A DNA stretch of 64,000 nt from an uncultured Caulobacterales bacterium (GCA_903862425.1 CAIOYC010000008.1:186001-250000); one strand, 5' to 3'. Shown: positions 17,683 to 26,181, counted from the stretch's first letter. Translations and numbers: made by a program. Notes: generated by a model from the letters alone, not told the origin.

Positions 17683-18522
17683 CTAGTCCTTGGCGGCCTT
17701 TTCGGCCGTCTTGGCCTCTATCCACAGGTTTTCCATTTCTTCCAGGTTGGATTGCTCGGGGCTGCGGCCCTGCGCGGCGAGGCGGGCCTCGATATGGCCG
17801 AAGCGGCGGATGAACTTCGCGTTGGATGAGCGCAGGGCGTCCTCCGGGTCGAGGTCGAGCTTGCGGGCCAGGTTGGCGCAGACGAAGAGCAGGTCTCCCA
17901 GCTCCTCGCGGGCCTTGGCGTGATCTCCCGCGGCGATCTCCGCCTCCAGCTCCGCCACCTCCTCGTGCAGCTTCTCAAGCACGGCGGGTGCATCGGGCCA
18001 GTCGAAACCGACCCGGCCCGCCCGTTTGGTCAGCTTCACCGCGCGGGTGAGGGCGGGCAGGCCCGGCGGCACGTCGTCGAGCACGCTCTGGTTTCGCCCC
18101 CCCATCCTCGCGGCCTTGGCGGCGCGTTCGGCGGCCTTCAGCGTTTCCCAGGCGGCGGTCTGCTCGGCGGCGTCGGCATAGGCGCCGCCCGCGAAGACGT
18201 GGGGGTGACGGCGGATCATCTTGTCGCAGATGGCGGCCACCACGTCGGGGAAGGCGAAGGCGCCTTGCTCCTCGGCCATGCGGCTGTGGAACACCACCTG
18301 CAGCAACAGGTCGCCGAGCTCGTCCTTCAGGTCGGCGAGGTCGCGCCGCTCGATGGCGTCGGCTACCTCATAGGCCTCTTCCACCGTATAGGTGGCGATG
18401 CTGGCGAAGGTCTGTTCTCTATCCCACGGGCACCCTTCTACGGGGGCGCGCAGGCGGGCCATGATCTCGATCAGCCGGTCGATGGGCGGCGAGGTGGGGG
18501 CAGGGGCGGGAGAGGCGCTCAT
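17683..18522 (-). CDS. mazG: Nucleoside triphosphate pyrophosphohydrolase MazG
   Basis: A 279-residue house-cleaning enzyme that cleaves NTPs to NMP and PPi, limiting stress-induced or non-canonical nucleotides. It has two MazG repeats. The first carries the family start CPWDREQTFASI and the metal-binding EEAYEVADAIERRD with DELGDLLLQVVFHS. The second carries EKLHEEVAELEAEI and REELGDLLFVCANLARK, with the EExxE helices of the all-alpha NTP-PPase fold. Only the ATG at 18522 gives the normal length; the longer open frame upstream is an antisense-free shadow of the MFS gene. It lies 20 bp downstream of that gene. Confidence 0.95.
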   Translation of the reverse strand: MSASPAPAPTSPPIDRLIEIMARLRAPVEGCPWDREQTFASIATYTVEEAYEVADAIERRDLADLKDELGDLLLQVVFHSRMAEEQGAFAFPDVVAAICDKMIRRHPHVFAGGAYADAAEQTAAWETLKAAERAAKAARMGGRNQSVLDDVPPGLPALTRAVKLTKRAGRVGFDWPDAPAVLEKLHEEVAELEAEIAAGDHAKAREELGDLLFVCANLARKLDLDPEDALRSSNAKFIRRFGHIEARLAAQGRSPEQSNLEEMENLWIEAKTAEKAAKD

Positions 18523-18542
18523 GCCCCTCCATACCGCGCGAC

Positions 18543-19946
18543 TCAGGCCGCGTCGCGCACCGCCAGCGCCGCGCGCACCGCGTCGTGCCGTGCTTCGTTC
18601 AGGCGGTAGCCGACAAGGCTGAGCGCGCCCAGCACCACGAAGGCGATAGGCAGGAAGGCGAAGGTCAGCTCCAGCCCATGCAGGGCGGCCGGGGTGTTGC
18701 GCACCGCCTCGCTGGCCCGGAAGCCGAACATCTGCAGGAGCGGGAAGGTGATGGCGACACCGAGCGCGCTGCCCACCTTGGTGCCGGCATTGTGCAGGGC
18801 GTAGATCATGCCGGTGCAGTCGCTGTGCAGGTCCAGCCGCGCCTCGTCGCAGGCGTCCGCCGTCATGGCTCGCAGCAGGATGAGGTAGGCGGAGAAGGCG
18901 ATGCCAGCGAGGAACATGCTGAGGATGCCGAAGGGCATGGAGCCCCTGGGGACCAGCAGGCTCGTGCTCTGCACGGCGATATAGTAGCCGCAGGAGAGGA
19001 TCATGGCCCGGTGCTTGCCCACCGCCTTGGCGAGCTTGCTCCACAGCGGCGCCCCGGCGAACCCGCCGACGAAATAGACCAGGAGGAGCAGGTTGGCGTC
19101 GCCCGGGCTGAACCCTCGCGCCTGGCGGAAGAAGAACAGGAAGATGGCTCCGGTGATGCCCGGCGCGGTGGCCAGCAGCACCGTGCAGGCCAGGATCCGC
19201 ATCACCGCGGGGCGGCGCACGACCCGTAGATAGTCGCCGATCCGGGTTTCGGGCCGCGCACCAACTGCGGCGATCGGCTCGCGCACCTTCCAGAGGGCGA
19301 GAGCGATTGTGATGGGGGTCAGAACGATCACGAACCAGCCCATGGAAGCCACGCTCGACGCTTCGTCCGCCGGGGCCAGTCGGGCCAGGATCACTGGCAG
19401 CACCAGCACCAGAATCATGCCGCCGACGGTGCCGGCCTGTACCCAGCCATAGATGCGCGAGCGCTGGTGGTAATCCGAAGCGAGCACGCTGCCCCAAGCC
19501 AGATGGCTCAGGACGGCCATCGAGTACCCAGCGTAAAGCACCAGCAGGGCGCCGACCACGTAGACGGAGGATGCGCCTTCCGGGGGCATGAACACCATGA
19601 ACGCGCCGACCACCAGCACCGGAACGCTCATGGCCATCCACGGCTTGAACCGACCGAAGCGGGTGCGGGTGCGGTCCATGATTGCGCCGAGGATCGGGTC
19701 GAAGCCGATGTCGATCAACCGCACGATGGAGAAGATGGCTCCGATCGCCGCCAGGCTCAGCCCCACATGGGCGGCGTAGAAATGCGGCAGGTAGACCACC
19801 AGGGGCAGGGCCAGCGCCGCCAGGGGAAAGGCGGGTCCCGAGAACATGCCGAGCGTCGCGCCGGATAGCCGTCCGGCGCTCGGTATCCGGCGCTCATCGA
19901 CCGCAACAACGGGTTCGCCGAAATCGGCGCTGGGTATCGCAGTCAT
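18543..19946 (-). CDS. GPH-family sugar:cation symporter (MFS_2)
   Basis: A 467-residue inner-membrane transporter with about 12 hydrophobic helices. Features of the glycoside-pentoside-hexuronide:cation symporter family are visible: FDPILGAIMDRTRTRFGRFKPWM after helix two, and NAGTKVGSALG in the second half. The family moves sugars or glycosides with Na+ or H+. Substrate is unknown and there is no adjacent sugar catabolism gene. The ATG at 19946 has a GGGAGGA ribosome site; the longer open frame to 20111 runs into repeat-like non-coding DNA. Confidence 0.88.
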   Translation of the reverse strand: MTAIPSADFGEPVVAVDERRIPSAGRLSGATLGMFSGPAFPLAALALPLVVYLPHFYAAHVGLSLAAIGAIFSIVRLIDIGFDPILGAIMDRTRTRFGRFKPWMAMSVPVLVVGAFMVFMPPEGASSVYVVGALLVLYAGYSMAVLSHLAWGSVLASDYHQRSRIYGWVQAGTVGGMILVLVLPVILARLAPADEASSVASMGWFVIVLTPITIALALWKVREPIAAVGARPETRIGDYLRVVRRPAVMRILACTVLLATAPGITGAIFLFFFRQARGFSPGDANLLLLVYFVGGFAGAPLWSKLAKAVGKHRAMILSCGYYIAVQSTSLLVPRGSMPFGILSMFLAGIAFSAYLILLRAMTADACDEARLDLHSDCTGMIYALHNAGTKVGSALGVAITFPLLQMFGFRASEAVRNTPAALHGLELTFAFLPIAFVVLGALSLVGYRLNEARHDAVRAALAVRDAA

Positions 19947-20297
19947 GACGTCCTCCCGGGCGCCTCTGCGGACGCACTCAAGCGTATTGAGCGCGCCTTT
20001 CGCCTGTTCGGCAAGCTTGACGGGCGGACGATAGGCTCGAAGAAGGACGGATAAGGCCGCCTGTCTACGCCGGTTAGAGATGTCGCGCTGGGCGCCAGAT
20101 AGAAATGTCACTGCCGGGCAGGTGAGGGGAGCGGGCGGGCGCGGAGCCCTCCAACCGCGCAGAGCCCGACCGCTGTCCTCCGCACCGTCGGTTCAGCTTC
20201 GTCCTTTGTTTTCCGAGTGCGCCGTCAGGCGCGCGAGGCACGTAGACGCCTCCGATGCACGGTTTGTGGGATTCGCGCCCGACGGATAAGATTAGGC
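19947..20297. other. Intergenic region with IS-end-like direct repeats
   Basis: A 351-bp gap without a supported gene. Two related 12-mers, TAGAGATGTCGC (20075-20086) and TAGAAATGTCAC (20100-20111), lie 25 bp apart in the same orientation. Spaced direct repeats of this kind resemble subterminal transposase-binding sites. With a transposase remnant about 850 bp away, this could be a further IS scar, but no terminal inverted repeat was identified. Confidence 0.35.
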
Positions 20298-20867
20298 GTG
20301 AAATCCTTGTCATCTCCAAAGCCGTTCTCTGACGCAGCCGTGGCGGCTTTTCCTTATGGGTGCCGCGCAATGGCCGAAGCGGCCGCGCGCGAATTGAAAA
20401 CATATGTTGACGATGAATACCGTAAATCTTCGACCACGATGGAGGTATCGGGAAAACCCATCTACGTCCCAAGCCGCTTTCATTTCTTGATCCCGGAAAA
20501 AAAGGCCGATCTGGTCGATACGGCGTCTCCGGCAGCTTTGTGCGTTCTCACACGGAGCACGGATGGACATCTAAGGCAGAAGGCGCTCGAGGCCATTGTC
20601 GGTCTGCGTGAAGCCTGGGTTCCGCCATTCGTCGTTCTGCTGGTCGGCGAATATGTTGTCGAGATCATCCAGGACATTCAGGCATCGTTGCCGGTGTTGG
20701 ACGAGGTGATCTATTCAAATTTTGTTCGCGAGAACCGAGCCATCATGCGAACGATCCGCTCAAGAGCTTTAAGCTTTTGGGACGCTTATTATCGAAACGA
20801 ATATCCGGATAGGGCTGCTTACCCAGGCTTAGCTGTTCTTCGTCAATTGGAGGAATGGGCGAGCTGA
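20298..20867 (+). CDS. Hypothetical orphan protein of lower GC content
   Basis: A 189-residue soluble protein, starting at GTG 20298. Codon use is clearly more AT-rich than the flanks (AAT, TTT, TAT and GAA are common), which suggests acquisition by transfer. It appears mostly helical, with the segment KALEAIVGLREAWVPPFVVL and the highly acidic VGEYVVEIIQDIQ. The C-terminus ends in SFWDAYYRNEYPDRAAYPG. No signal peptide, membrane helix or catalytic motif recognised. It lies between the IS-like repeats at 20.1 kb and the transposase remnant at 20.9 kb. Function unknown. Confidence 0.6.
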   Translation: MKSLSSPKPFSDAAVAAFPYGCRAMAEAAARELKTYVDDEYRKSSTTMEVSGKPIYVPSRFHFLIPEKKADLVDTASPAALCVLTRSTDGHLRQKALEAIVGLREAWVPPFVVLLVGEYVVEIIQDIQASLPVLDEVIYSNFVRENRAIMRTIRSRALSFWDAYYRNEYPDRAAYPGLAVLRQLEEWAS

Positions 20868-20947
20868 TCACCGCGTGAAAGGGGTTTGAAACCGGTCGGA
20901 TTCGCTGACCCAAGGTGAGTAGTGGGCGGTAATCTCAAACCGCGTTG

Positions 20948-21640
20948 TCAGCCGACACTGAACATGTGCTTGGTCTGATCGCGCCGCTTCGGACCCTTGC
21001 TGGTCCGCATGCCCGGAGGTTCGGTCTGCTGGCTCTGACGGATCAGGGCGAGGAGGCCGCCCAGCCGCTTGTTCTCCAAGACCGCCGTCTCGGTGACGCG
21101 CCGGAGCCTGTCGAAGGTCCGGTAAGGCATTTTCCGGCCCTTGTAGCGAACCTCCAATCGCCCGTCGGGGAAGTCTACGACCTCGACCCTCTGGCCGATG
21201 GCCGCCTGGGCGAACTCGGAGGGGTCGATCATGAAAAGGATATTGTCGTACTGGAGCGTCAGCGACTGTGACAGCGTCCGCTCCGCGCGCCAGGTGAAGG
21301 CTTCGTCCAGCCGATCTCGCGGCTGCATGGGCCGGTGCAAGTCCTTGTCGTTGAACGGCGCCTTGGCGAAGCGGGCGTTGTAGTCGGCTATGAAGGCCGG
21401 CAGGAAGGCGTTGCCGTCCTCCATGAAGCTGACGCCGGCGAGCCTCAACTCCTTCACCAGACGGTCCTGCAACGTCTTGTTGGCGCGCTCGACGCGGCCC
21501 TTGCCGGTCGCTCGACCGGCCGCGCTTCTTGGAGATCAGCGCCGTTGCGCATTGTTCTTAGTATGCCTTAGCCAAGCGCTGGACCTGCCGGCGCTCCAGA
21601 CCGAGCAGCTCTGCCGCCGTTGGGGTGGCGAGGCACCCAC
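20948..21640 (-). pseudogene. ISNCY-like transposase, internally deleted and interrupted
   Basis: This is the remnant of a DDE transposase. From 21639 down to about 21500 the minus strand encodes an N-terminal HTH, TAAELLGLERRQVQRLAKAY, then a TAA stop, then ATALISKKRGRSSDR, the usual start of the ISNCY-type protein. The reading then jumps by frameshift into GKGRVERANKTLQDRL and the intact C-terminal part ending at 20948. The whole catalytic core that should lie between is missing, a loss of several hundred bases. The C-terminal open piece (174 codons from 21472) is not a functional gene. Family assignment is from memory of ISNCY proteins. Confidence 0.75.
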
Positions 21641-21645
21641 TCGTA

Positions 21646-21753
21646 AAATCGCGAAGAATCTCCAGCCGAACCAAATAGGAACCACAGGGAGTTTGCGCCA
21701 AATCGCGAAGAATCTCCAGCCGAACCAAATAGGAACCACAGGGAGTTTGCGCC
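21646..21753. repeat. Perfect 54-bp tandem duplication
   Basis: Two adjacent copies of the same 54-bp unit, 21646-21699 and 21700-21753, with no differences that I can see. The unit begins AAATCGCGAAGAATCTCCAG and ends CAGGGAGTTTGCGCC. It lies immediately upstream of the transposase remnant (minus strand), where the left end of the element should be. It is probably a duplicated IS end or subterminal binding site. Confidence 0.85.
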
Positions 21754-21772
21754 TAAGGAAGATTATCACAAA

Positions 21773-22582
21773 TTAGAGGGGCGCTTCGAAGCGTAGGCCG
21801 TCATATGCTGGTTCGACGTTTGGCGGCAGTTCGGCTGCCAAGGTCTCATAGTCTAGATCCACATGCAGATTGGTCAGTATGCCGTGTTTTGGCTTGAGTT
21901 CGGCGATCCATTCCAGCGCCTGGGCCACAGTGGCGTGCGTCGGATGCGGCTTGTAGCGCAGTGCGTCGATGATGAAGACCTCTACGCCCTCCAAGGCCGC
22001 CATGGCATCAGGCGGCAGGCGGACCACGTCGCTGCAATAGCCCACGGAGCCGATGCGATAGCCCACGGACCGCACACCGCCGTGGTCCTGATCGAAATTC
22101 AGAATCGGAATGGAGCCGGATGGACCTTCTATGCTCCACACCTCACAGTGGAGGGGTAAATCACGACGCTCGGCAATCGCGGGATATCCGCCTTCGTCCC
22201 TGAAAATATAGCCGAAACGGGCGTCTATTGTCTGTCGCGTCGCCGTATCCATCCAGATCGGGATGCGCTTACGTTGGCGAATAAAAAAGGCGCGAATATC
22301 GTCGATCCCATGGACCTGATCGGCGTGGTCGTGGGTCAGCAGAACCCCATCCAGACGGCGTGCACCCGCGGCCGCGGTCTGGGTGCGCAGGTCGGGCGAG
22401 GTATCTATGAGGATTGTTGTCTCATCAGGCTGATCCGACGTACTTTTCCGTCGCACCATCATGCTGCAGCGTGAGCGGCGGTTGCGCGGCTCGAGTGGAT
22501 CGCACGCGCCCCAATCGCCATCGGCGCGAGGGACGCCGCCAGACGAGCCGCATCCGAGAATAGTAAATTCCAGCGTCGCCAT
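21773..22582 (-). CDS. MBL-fold metallo-hydrolase (PhnP-like)
   Basis: A 269-residue metallo-beta-lactamase-fold phosphodiesterase-like protein. It starts TLEFTILGCGSSGGVPR, the hallmark of the PhnP/RNase Z-like branch. Metal ligands are visible in LLTHDHADQVHGIDD (HxHxDH) and later as FDQDHGG and LTNLHVDLD. Related proteins cleave cyclic phosphodiesters, but the substrate here is unknown. The ATG at 22582 shares its A with the stop codon of tatD, so the two are coupled. It is the last gene of the rlpA-tmk-holB-tatD-MBL run, an order common in alphaproteobacteria. Confidence 0.88.
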   Translation of the reverse strand: MATLEFTILGCGSSGGVPRADGDWGACDPLEPRNRRSRCSMMVRRKSTSDQPDETTILIDTSPDLRTQTAAAGARRLDGVLLTHDHADQVHGIDDIRAFFIRQRKRIPIWMDTATRQTIDARFGYIFRDEGGYPAIAERRDLPLHCEVWSIEGPSGSIPILNFDQDHGGVRSVGYRIGSVGYCSDVVRLPPDAMAALEGVEVFIIDALRYKPHPTHATVAQALEWIAELKPKHGILTNLHVDLDYETLAAELPPNVEPAYDGLRFEAPL

Positions 22583-23370
22583 CACCCACCTCCAGGACGC
22601 GGGATGCGACGGAACAGGTCGAAGAAAGCCTTCTCCGTTCGCGCCTCCGCGTCGTCCAGCGACCACCCACGGATATCCGCGAGTTTTGCAAGGACGTGCG
22701 GCAGGTAGGCGGGCTCATTGCGGCGACCACGATACGGAACGGGCGCCAGGTAGGGGCAGTCCGTCTCGACGATGATGCGATCCTCCGGCATATCGCGGAT
22801 GACCGCCCTCACCTCCTCAGCCGCCCTGAACGTGGCGATCCCGGAAACCGAGAACCAGGCGCCGATCGCCGCCGCGCGCACCGCCAGTTCTGGGCCGGAA
22901 GTGTAGCAGTGCATCAGGAAGCTAAATGGCCCGACAGCATGGGCGGCCTCGAGCAGGCCGATCATGTCCTCGTCCGCCTCGCGTGTATGAACTACCAGCG
23001 GAAGGCCCGTCGCCCGCGCCGCGTCGATATGGGCGGCGAAAACCCGACGCTGAACATCGCGGGGGCTGAAATCATAGTGATAGTCGAGCCCGCACTCTCC
23101 GATGCCGACGACGCGCGGATCGTCAGCGAATTCAATTAAAGTGGCGGCGGTAAGATCCGGATTTTCCTTGGCTTCGTGCGGATGCGTTCCCACAGTGCAC
23201 CAGATGTCGTCGTGGGCATGGGCAATGGCGGATACCGTGGGAAAGTTCGCCACCTTGTCACAGATGGTGATCATTAGGCCGAGGCCGGCGGCCCGAGCGC
23301 GGGCGATCACCTCCGGCTGGTCGTCGGCGAACTGGAGGGCATGCAGGTTGACGTGACTGTCGATCAGCAT
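22582..23370 (-). CDS. TatD-family metal-dependent hydrolase with altered HxH motif
   Basis: A 262-residue TIM-barrel hydrolase of the TatD deoxyribonuclease family. It has the glutamate motif GIGECGLDYH, the histidines of VVHTREADED and LMHCYTSG, and the terminal Asp of VETDCPYLAP. The N-terminal metal motif, normally DSHCHLD, reads DSHVNLHA, so the second histidine of HxH is replaced by Asn. The protein may bind one metal differently or have reduced activity. It starts one base inside the holB stop and ends one base into the MBL gene. In many relatives metG lies between holB and tatD; it is absent here. Confidence 0.88.
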   Translation of the reverse strand: MLIDSHVNLHALQFADDQPEVIARARAAGLGLMITICDKVANFPTVSAIAHAHDDIWCTVGTHPHEAKENPDLTAATLIEFADDPRVVGIGECGLDYHYDFSPRDVQRRVFAAHIDAARATGLPLVVHTREADEDMIGLLEAAHAVGPFSFLMHCYTSGPELAVRAAAIGAWFSVSGIATFRAAEEVRAVIRDMPEDRIIVETDCPYLAPVPYRGRRNEPAYLPHVLAKLADIRGWSLDDAEARTEKAFFDLFRRIPRPGGG

Positions 23371-24305
23371 CAGGCGGCGTGGCTGGTGCGGACGGCGGCA
23401 TTGAGCGTTTCCATCGCTGTGGAAAGGGCATCGGCGCGGTCGAGGTTCAATCCCTCCACCATGGCCGTCAGACCCGCCAGACGCTCCCAGGCGCGCGCCC
23501 AGCCGTCTCCCGCGGCGCCGCCCGCCAGAGCTCTTTGACGTGACGCGGCGACCAAACGCTCAATGATCAGCGCAAAGCGAACCTTACCGGCCTCGCCGCG
23601 CAGGCTGTCAGCCATGGTCTGGACCGCCTGCAGGCGATTGGGGCCGATGGAGGTGAGCAGAGCTTCGACTTGCCGGTCGATCTCTATCGCCCCTTGCTCG
23701 GCCAAGGCGCTGGCCCGGCCCGGCGAACCTTCGGCCATATCAGCTAGGCTGGCGTCCAGGCCGCGCTCGCTCAGGAAAGACTGCAGCGCCGCAGTCGGCC
23801 AAGGTGCGAACGCCAGCCGGCGACACCGCGAGCGGATGGTCGGCAGAAGCTTCCCCGGCGCATGGGAGATCAGGAGGATGACACCGCGACCCGACGGCTC
23901 CTCCAGCGTCTTCAGCACCGCATTGGCGGCGTTGGGATTGAGATCGTCGGCGGCGTCGATAATGGCGACCCGATAACGCGCCACGGCCGGAGCCTTGGAA
24001 AAGAACTCGGGCAATCGGCGCGCCTGATCCACTGAAATCACCTTGCGAACCACCCCGCGCTCTTCCTCTCGCTGAAGCATGAGGAAATCAGGATGAGAGC
24101 CCGCGGTCATCAGCCGCAGCGCCGGATCGTCATCCGGCGGATCGAAGCTCGCTGCGCCAAGTAATCGCGCTGCGGCGCGCCAAGCGAAGGCGGCCTTGCC
24201 GACACCTTCAGGGCCTGTAAGGAGCCAGGCATGGTGTAAGCGGCCGCGCGACAAGGCGTCCTCGAAGGCTGCGATCGGCTCCTGCGTGTGCAGGAGGGGA
24301 GTCAT
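23370..24305 (-). CDS. holB: DNA polymerase III subunit delta'
   Basis: A 311-residue clamp-loader AAA+ subunit. It has a P-loop-like LLTGPEGVGKAAFAWR near residue 30, the strand AIIDAADDLNPNAANAVLKTLEEP near 120-140 with the NAxNALLKxLEEP signature, and the arginine-finger region TIRSRCRRLAF. No zinc-binding Cys cluster is seen after the P-loop; the E. coli protein has one. It overlaps tmk by 4 nt at its start (ATGA) and tatD by 1 nt at its end, so it is in a coupled operon. Confidence 0.93.
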   Translation of the reverse strand: MTPLLHTQEPIAAFEDALSRGRLHHAWLLTGPEGVGKAAFAWRAAARLLGAASFDPPDDDPALRLMTAGSHPDFLMLQREEERGVVRKVISVDQARRLPEFFSKAPAVARYRVAIIDAADDLNPNAANAVLKTLEEPSGRGVILLISHAPGKLLPTIRSRCRRLAFAPWPTAALQSFLSERGLDASLADMAEGSPGRASALAEQGAIEIDRQVEALLTSIGPNRLQAVQTMADSLRGEAGKVRFALIIERLVAASRQRALAGGAAGDGWARAWERLAGLTAMVEGLNLDRADALSTAMETLNAAVRTSHAA

Positions 24306-24958
24306 CGCTCCGCCTCCCTGTCGCGCCGCAAAAAGTTGGCGACAGCCTCGGCGATAGCGGCGCTCACGCCGTCGATGGACTGGTTGGCGTCGATCACGGC
24401 GCAACGATCTGGTTCGGCAGCCGCGACCGCCAGAAAGCCCTCGCGCAGGCGCTGATGAAAGGCCAGGCCCTTGCTCTCGAACCGGGCCTCCGCACCGCCT
24501 CGTTCAGCGGCGCGCGCCAGGCCCGCCTCCGCCGGCAGGTCGAGGATCAGGGTCAGGTCTGGTCGTGTCGCGCCCAGCACCGCGTGCTCGATGCGGTTGA
24601 TGAGGGTCGGATCGATACCGCCGGCCGCCCCCTGGTAGGCGCGGGTAGAGTCGGCGAAACGATCGGAGATGACGATCGCTCCGCGCGCCAGCGCGGGCCG
24701 GATCAAGCGTTCCAGATGGTCCGCACGAGCCGCGTAGAGCAACAGGGTCTCGGCGATGGGCGACCAGCGGTCGGCCTCACCTTGCACCAGAAGTGCGCGG
24801 ATGGCCTCTGCCCCTTCGGAGCCACCGGGCTCACGCGTGGTGACGACCTCACGACCCGAGGCGGCTAGACGTTCGGCAAGGCGGCGGACCTGGGTGGACT
24901 TGCCGGCCCCCTCCCCGCCTTCGAAGGTGATGAAAATTCCTCGACGCACACCGCTCAC
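24302..24958 (-). CDS. tmk: Thymidylate kinase
   Basis: A 218-residue enzyme phosphorylating dTMP to dTDP for DNA synthesis. The P-loop is FEGGEGAGKST (residues 12-22). The TREPGGSEGAEAIR, ISDRFADSTRAYQG (DRF/Y motif) and PDLTLILDLPAE blocks are in the right order, and a lid region with ARFESKGLAFHQRLREGF follows. The start is GTG at 24958; the adjacent ATG is in a frame that stops at once. It overlaps holB by 4 nt. A dac-type carboxypeptidase that frequently separates rlpA and tmk in related genomes is missing here, with only 38 bp between them. Confidence 0.96.
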   Translation of the reverse strand: MSGVRRGIFITFEGGEGAGKSTQVRRLAERLAASGREVVTTREPGGSEGAEAIRALLVQGEADRWSPIAETLLLYAARADHLERLIRPALARGAIVISDRFADSTRAYQGAAGGIDPTLINRIEHAVLGATRPDLTLILDLPAEAGLARAAERGGAEARFESKGLAFHQRLREGFLAVAAAEPDRCAVIDANQSIDGVSAAIAEAVANFLRRDREAER

Positions 24959-24996
24959 ATTGGCCGCTTCGGCGTTCGACGCAAGCGCAGGCGAGG

Positions 24997-25923
24997 TCAG
25001 AACCCGGCAGAAACCTTGGCGTCGTTGAAGCCGAGGGCGACGACGCGGCTGCGGGCGCTGTCGGCGCTACCGCTGTCATCCCAGGGCCCAACCACGACGC
25101 GGTAAAGCGTGGCGCCGCGGCGATCCAAAGGCTTCACGGTCGCCGATCCGGCCGAGGCGAGTTGCGCGGCCACCCGGTCAGCGGCGTCGCGGGAGGAGAA
25201 TGCACCGGCCTGAACGACATAGACGCCCTGCCCTGTCCGTACAGGCGGGCTGCGCCTCGCCAGTTGAGCGGGTGAGACGATCTGATAGGTCGGCATCGAC
25301 CTGGGGGGCTTGGTGAAATCCGATACCAGCGGCCCGGCGGCCATCGTCACCGGCGCGGAAAATCCCGTCAGCGGCGCGGGGCCGATATAGCGCACCCGGA
25401 CCCGCGTCGTGCCCTTCACCGCATAGCCGAGTTGTTCGGCTCCTGCATGGGAGAGATCGATAATACGACCCGGATGGTAGGGGCCACGGTCGTTCAAGCG
25501 CACCTGCATGCTGCGGCCGTTGTCGAGATTCGTCACCTCGACGATGCACGGCATGGGCAGGGTGGCGTGGGCGGCGGAGACGGCGTGCATATCGAAGATT
25601 TCGCCATTGGCGGTCTTCTTGCCGTTGAACGCGTCGCCGTACCAGGAGGCTAGGCCGACCTCGTCATAGGTCGGTTGCTCGGCGGGAACGTACCATACGC
25701 CGCCCTGCTGGTAGGGGGCTCCGACCTTGTAGCGGCCGCCGGCGGTATTGTTGGCGCGGGGTTGCGGTGTCAGCGTGTTGACGGACCTGGGTACACGGGG
25801 CGCTTGCGCCGTCTGCTGATAGGTGAAACGTGTCAGTGCAGGCGCCTCTGGGGACAGGCTGGCGCAAGCGCCGAGCAGTCCCGCCAGCGTCAACACAAGT
25901 GCTCCCGTTCGCACGCGGGCCAT
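24997..25923 (-). CDS. rlpA: RlpA-family septal ring lytic transglycosylase, SPOR-containing lipoprotein
   Basis: A lipoprotein of about 308 residues from ATG 25923; in-frame starts at 25953 and 25974 are possible, but this one gives a normal lipoprotein signal MARVRTGALVLTLAGLLGAC with a lipobox LGAC. The double-psi barrel follows with GLASWYGDAFNGKKTANGE, LPMPCIVEVTNLDNGRSM and VRLNDRGPYHPGRIIDLS, which contain the catalytic acid region. The C-terminal SPOR domain (GQGVYVVQAGAFSSRDAAD to the end) binds denuded septal glycan. It acts on peptidoglycan at division sites. It heads the minus-strand rlpA-tmk-holB-tatD-MBL run. Confidence 0.9.
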   Translation of the reverse strand: MARVRTGALVLTLAGLLGACASLSPEAPALTRFTYQQTAQAPRVPRSVNTLTPQPRANNTAGGRYKVGAPYQQGGVWYVPAEQPTYDEVGLASWYGDAFNGKKTANGEIFDMHAVSAAHATLPMPCIVEVTNLDNGRSMQVRLNDRGPYHPGRIIDLSHAGAEQLGYAVKGTTRVRVRYIGPAPLTGFSAPVTMAAGPLVSDFTKPPRSMPTYQIVSPAQLARRSPPVRTGQGVYVVQAGAFSSRDAADRVAAQLASAGSATVKPLDRRGATLYRVVVGPWDDSGSADSARSRVVALGFNDAKVSAGF

Positions 25924-26181
25924 GCCCGGCGCGGTTCGCGTCGATGAAACCATTCTGGTCACTGTCCCAGCCATACCGCATGCGCGGCGACCCGATCGGC
26001 AGCTTTTGCCCCCGAACCTGGACGATATTACCCACCGCCCATTTCGGGTTGGCTAAGCGACACGGTTAAAGTGATGGTCACCATCTTTCAGGGCCGACCT
26101 GTTGAAAGCCATCCAACGATCACCCTTGAACTTGCGAATGACATGCAATATCCAGTGAGCCTTGCCGTGTGGAACGCTGTC

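Noticed and set aside
18523-19641. The upstream extension of the mazG reading frame
   Set aside because: It overlaps the symporter gene in another frame. The MazG domain begins just after the ATG at 18522, so the extension is a shadow.
19947-20111. An N-terminal extension of the symporter to 20111
   Set aside because: The extra residues are basic, without membrane or family character, and cover IS-like repeats; ATG 19946 has a good ribosome site.
21646-21753. A minimal CRISPR array
   Set aside because: There are only two identical units with no spacer between them, and they adjoin a transposase remnant.
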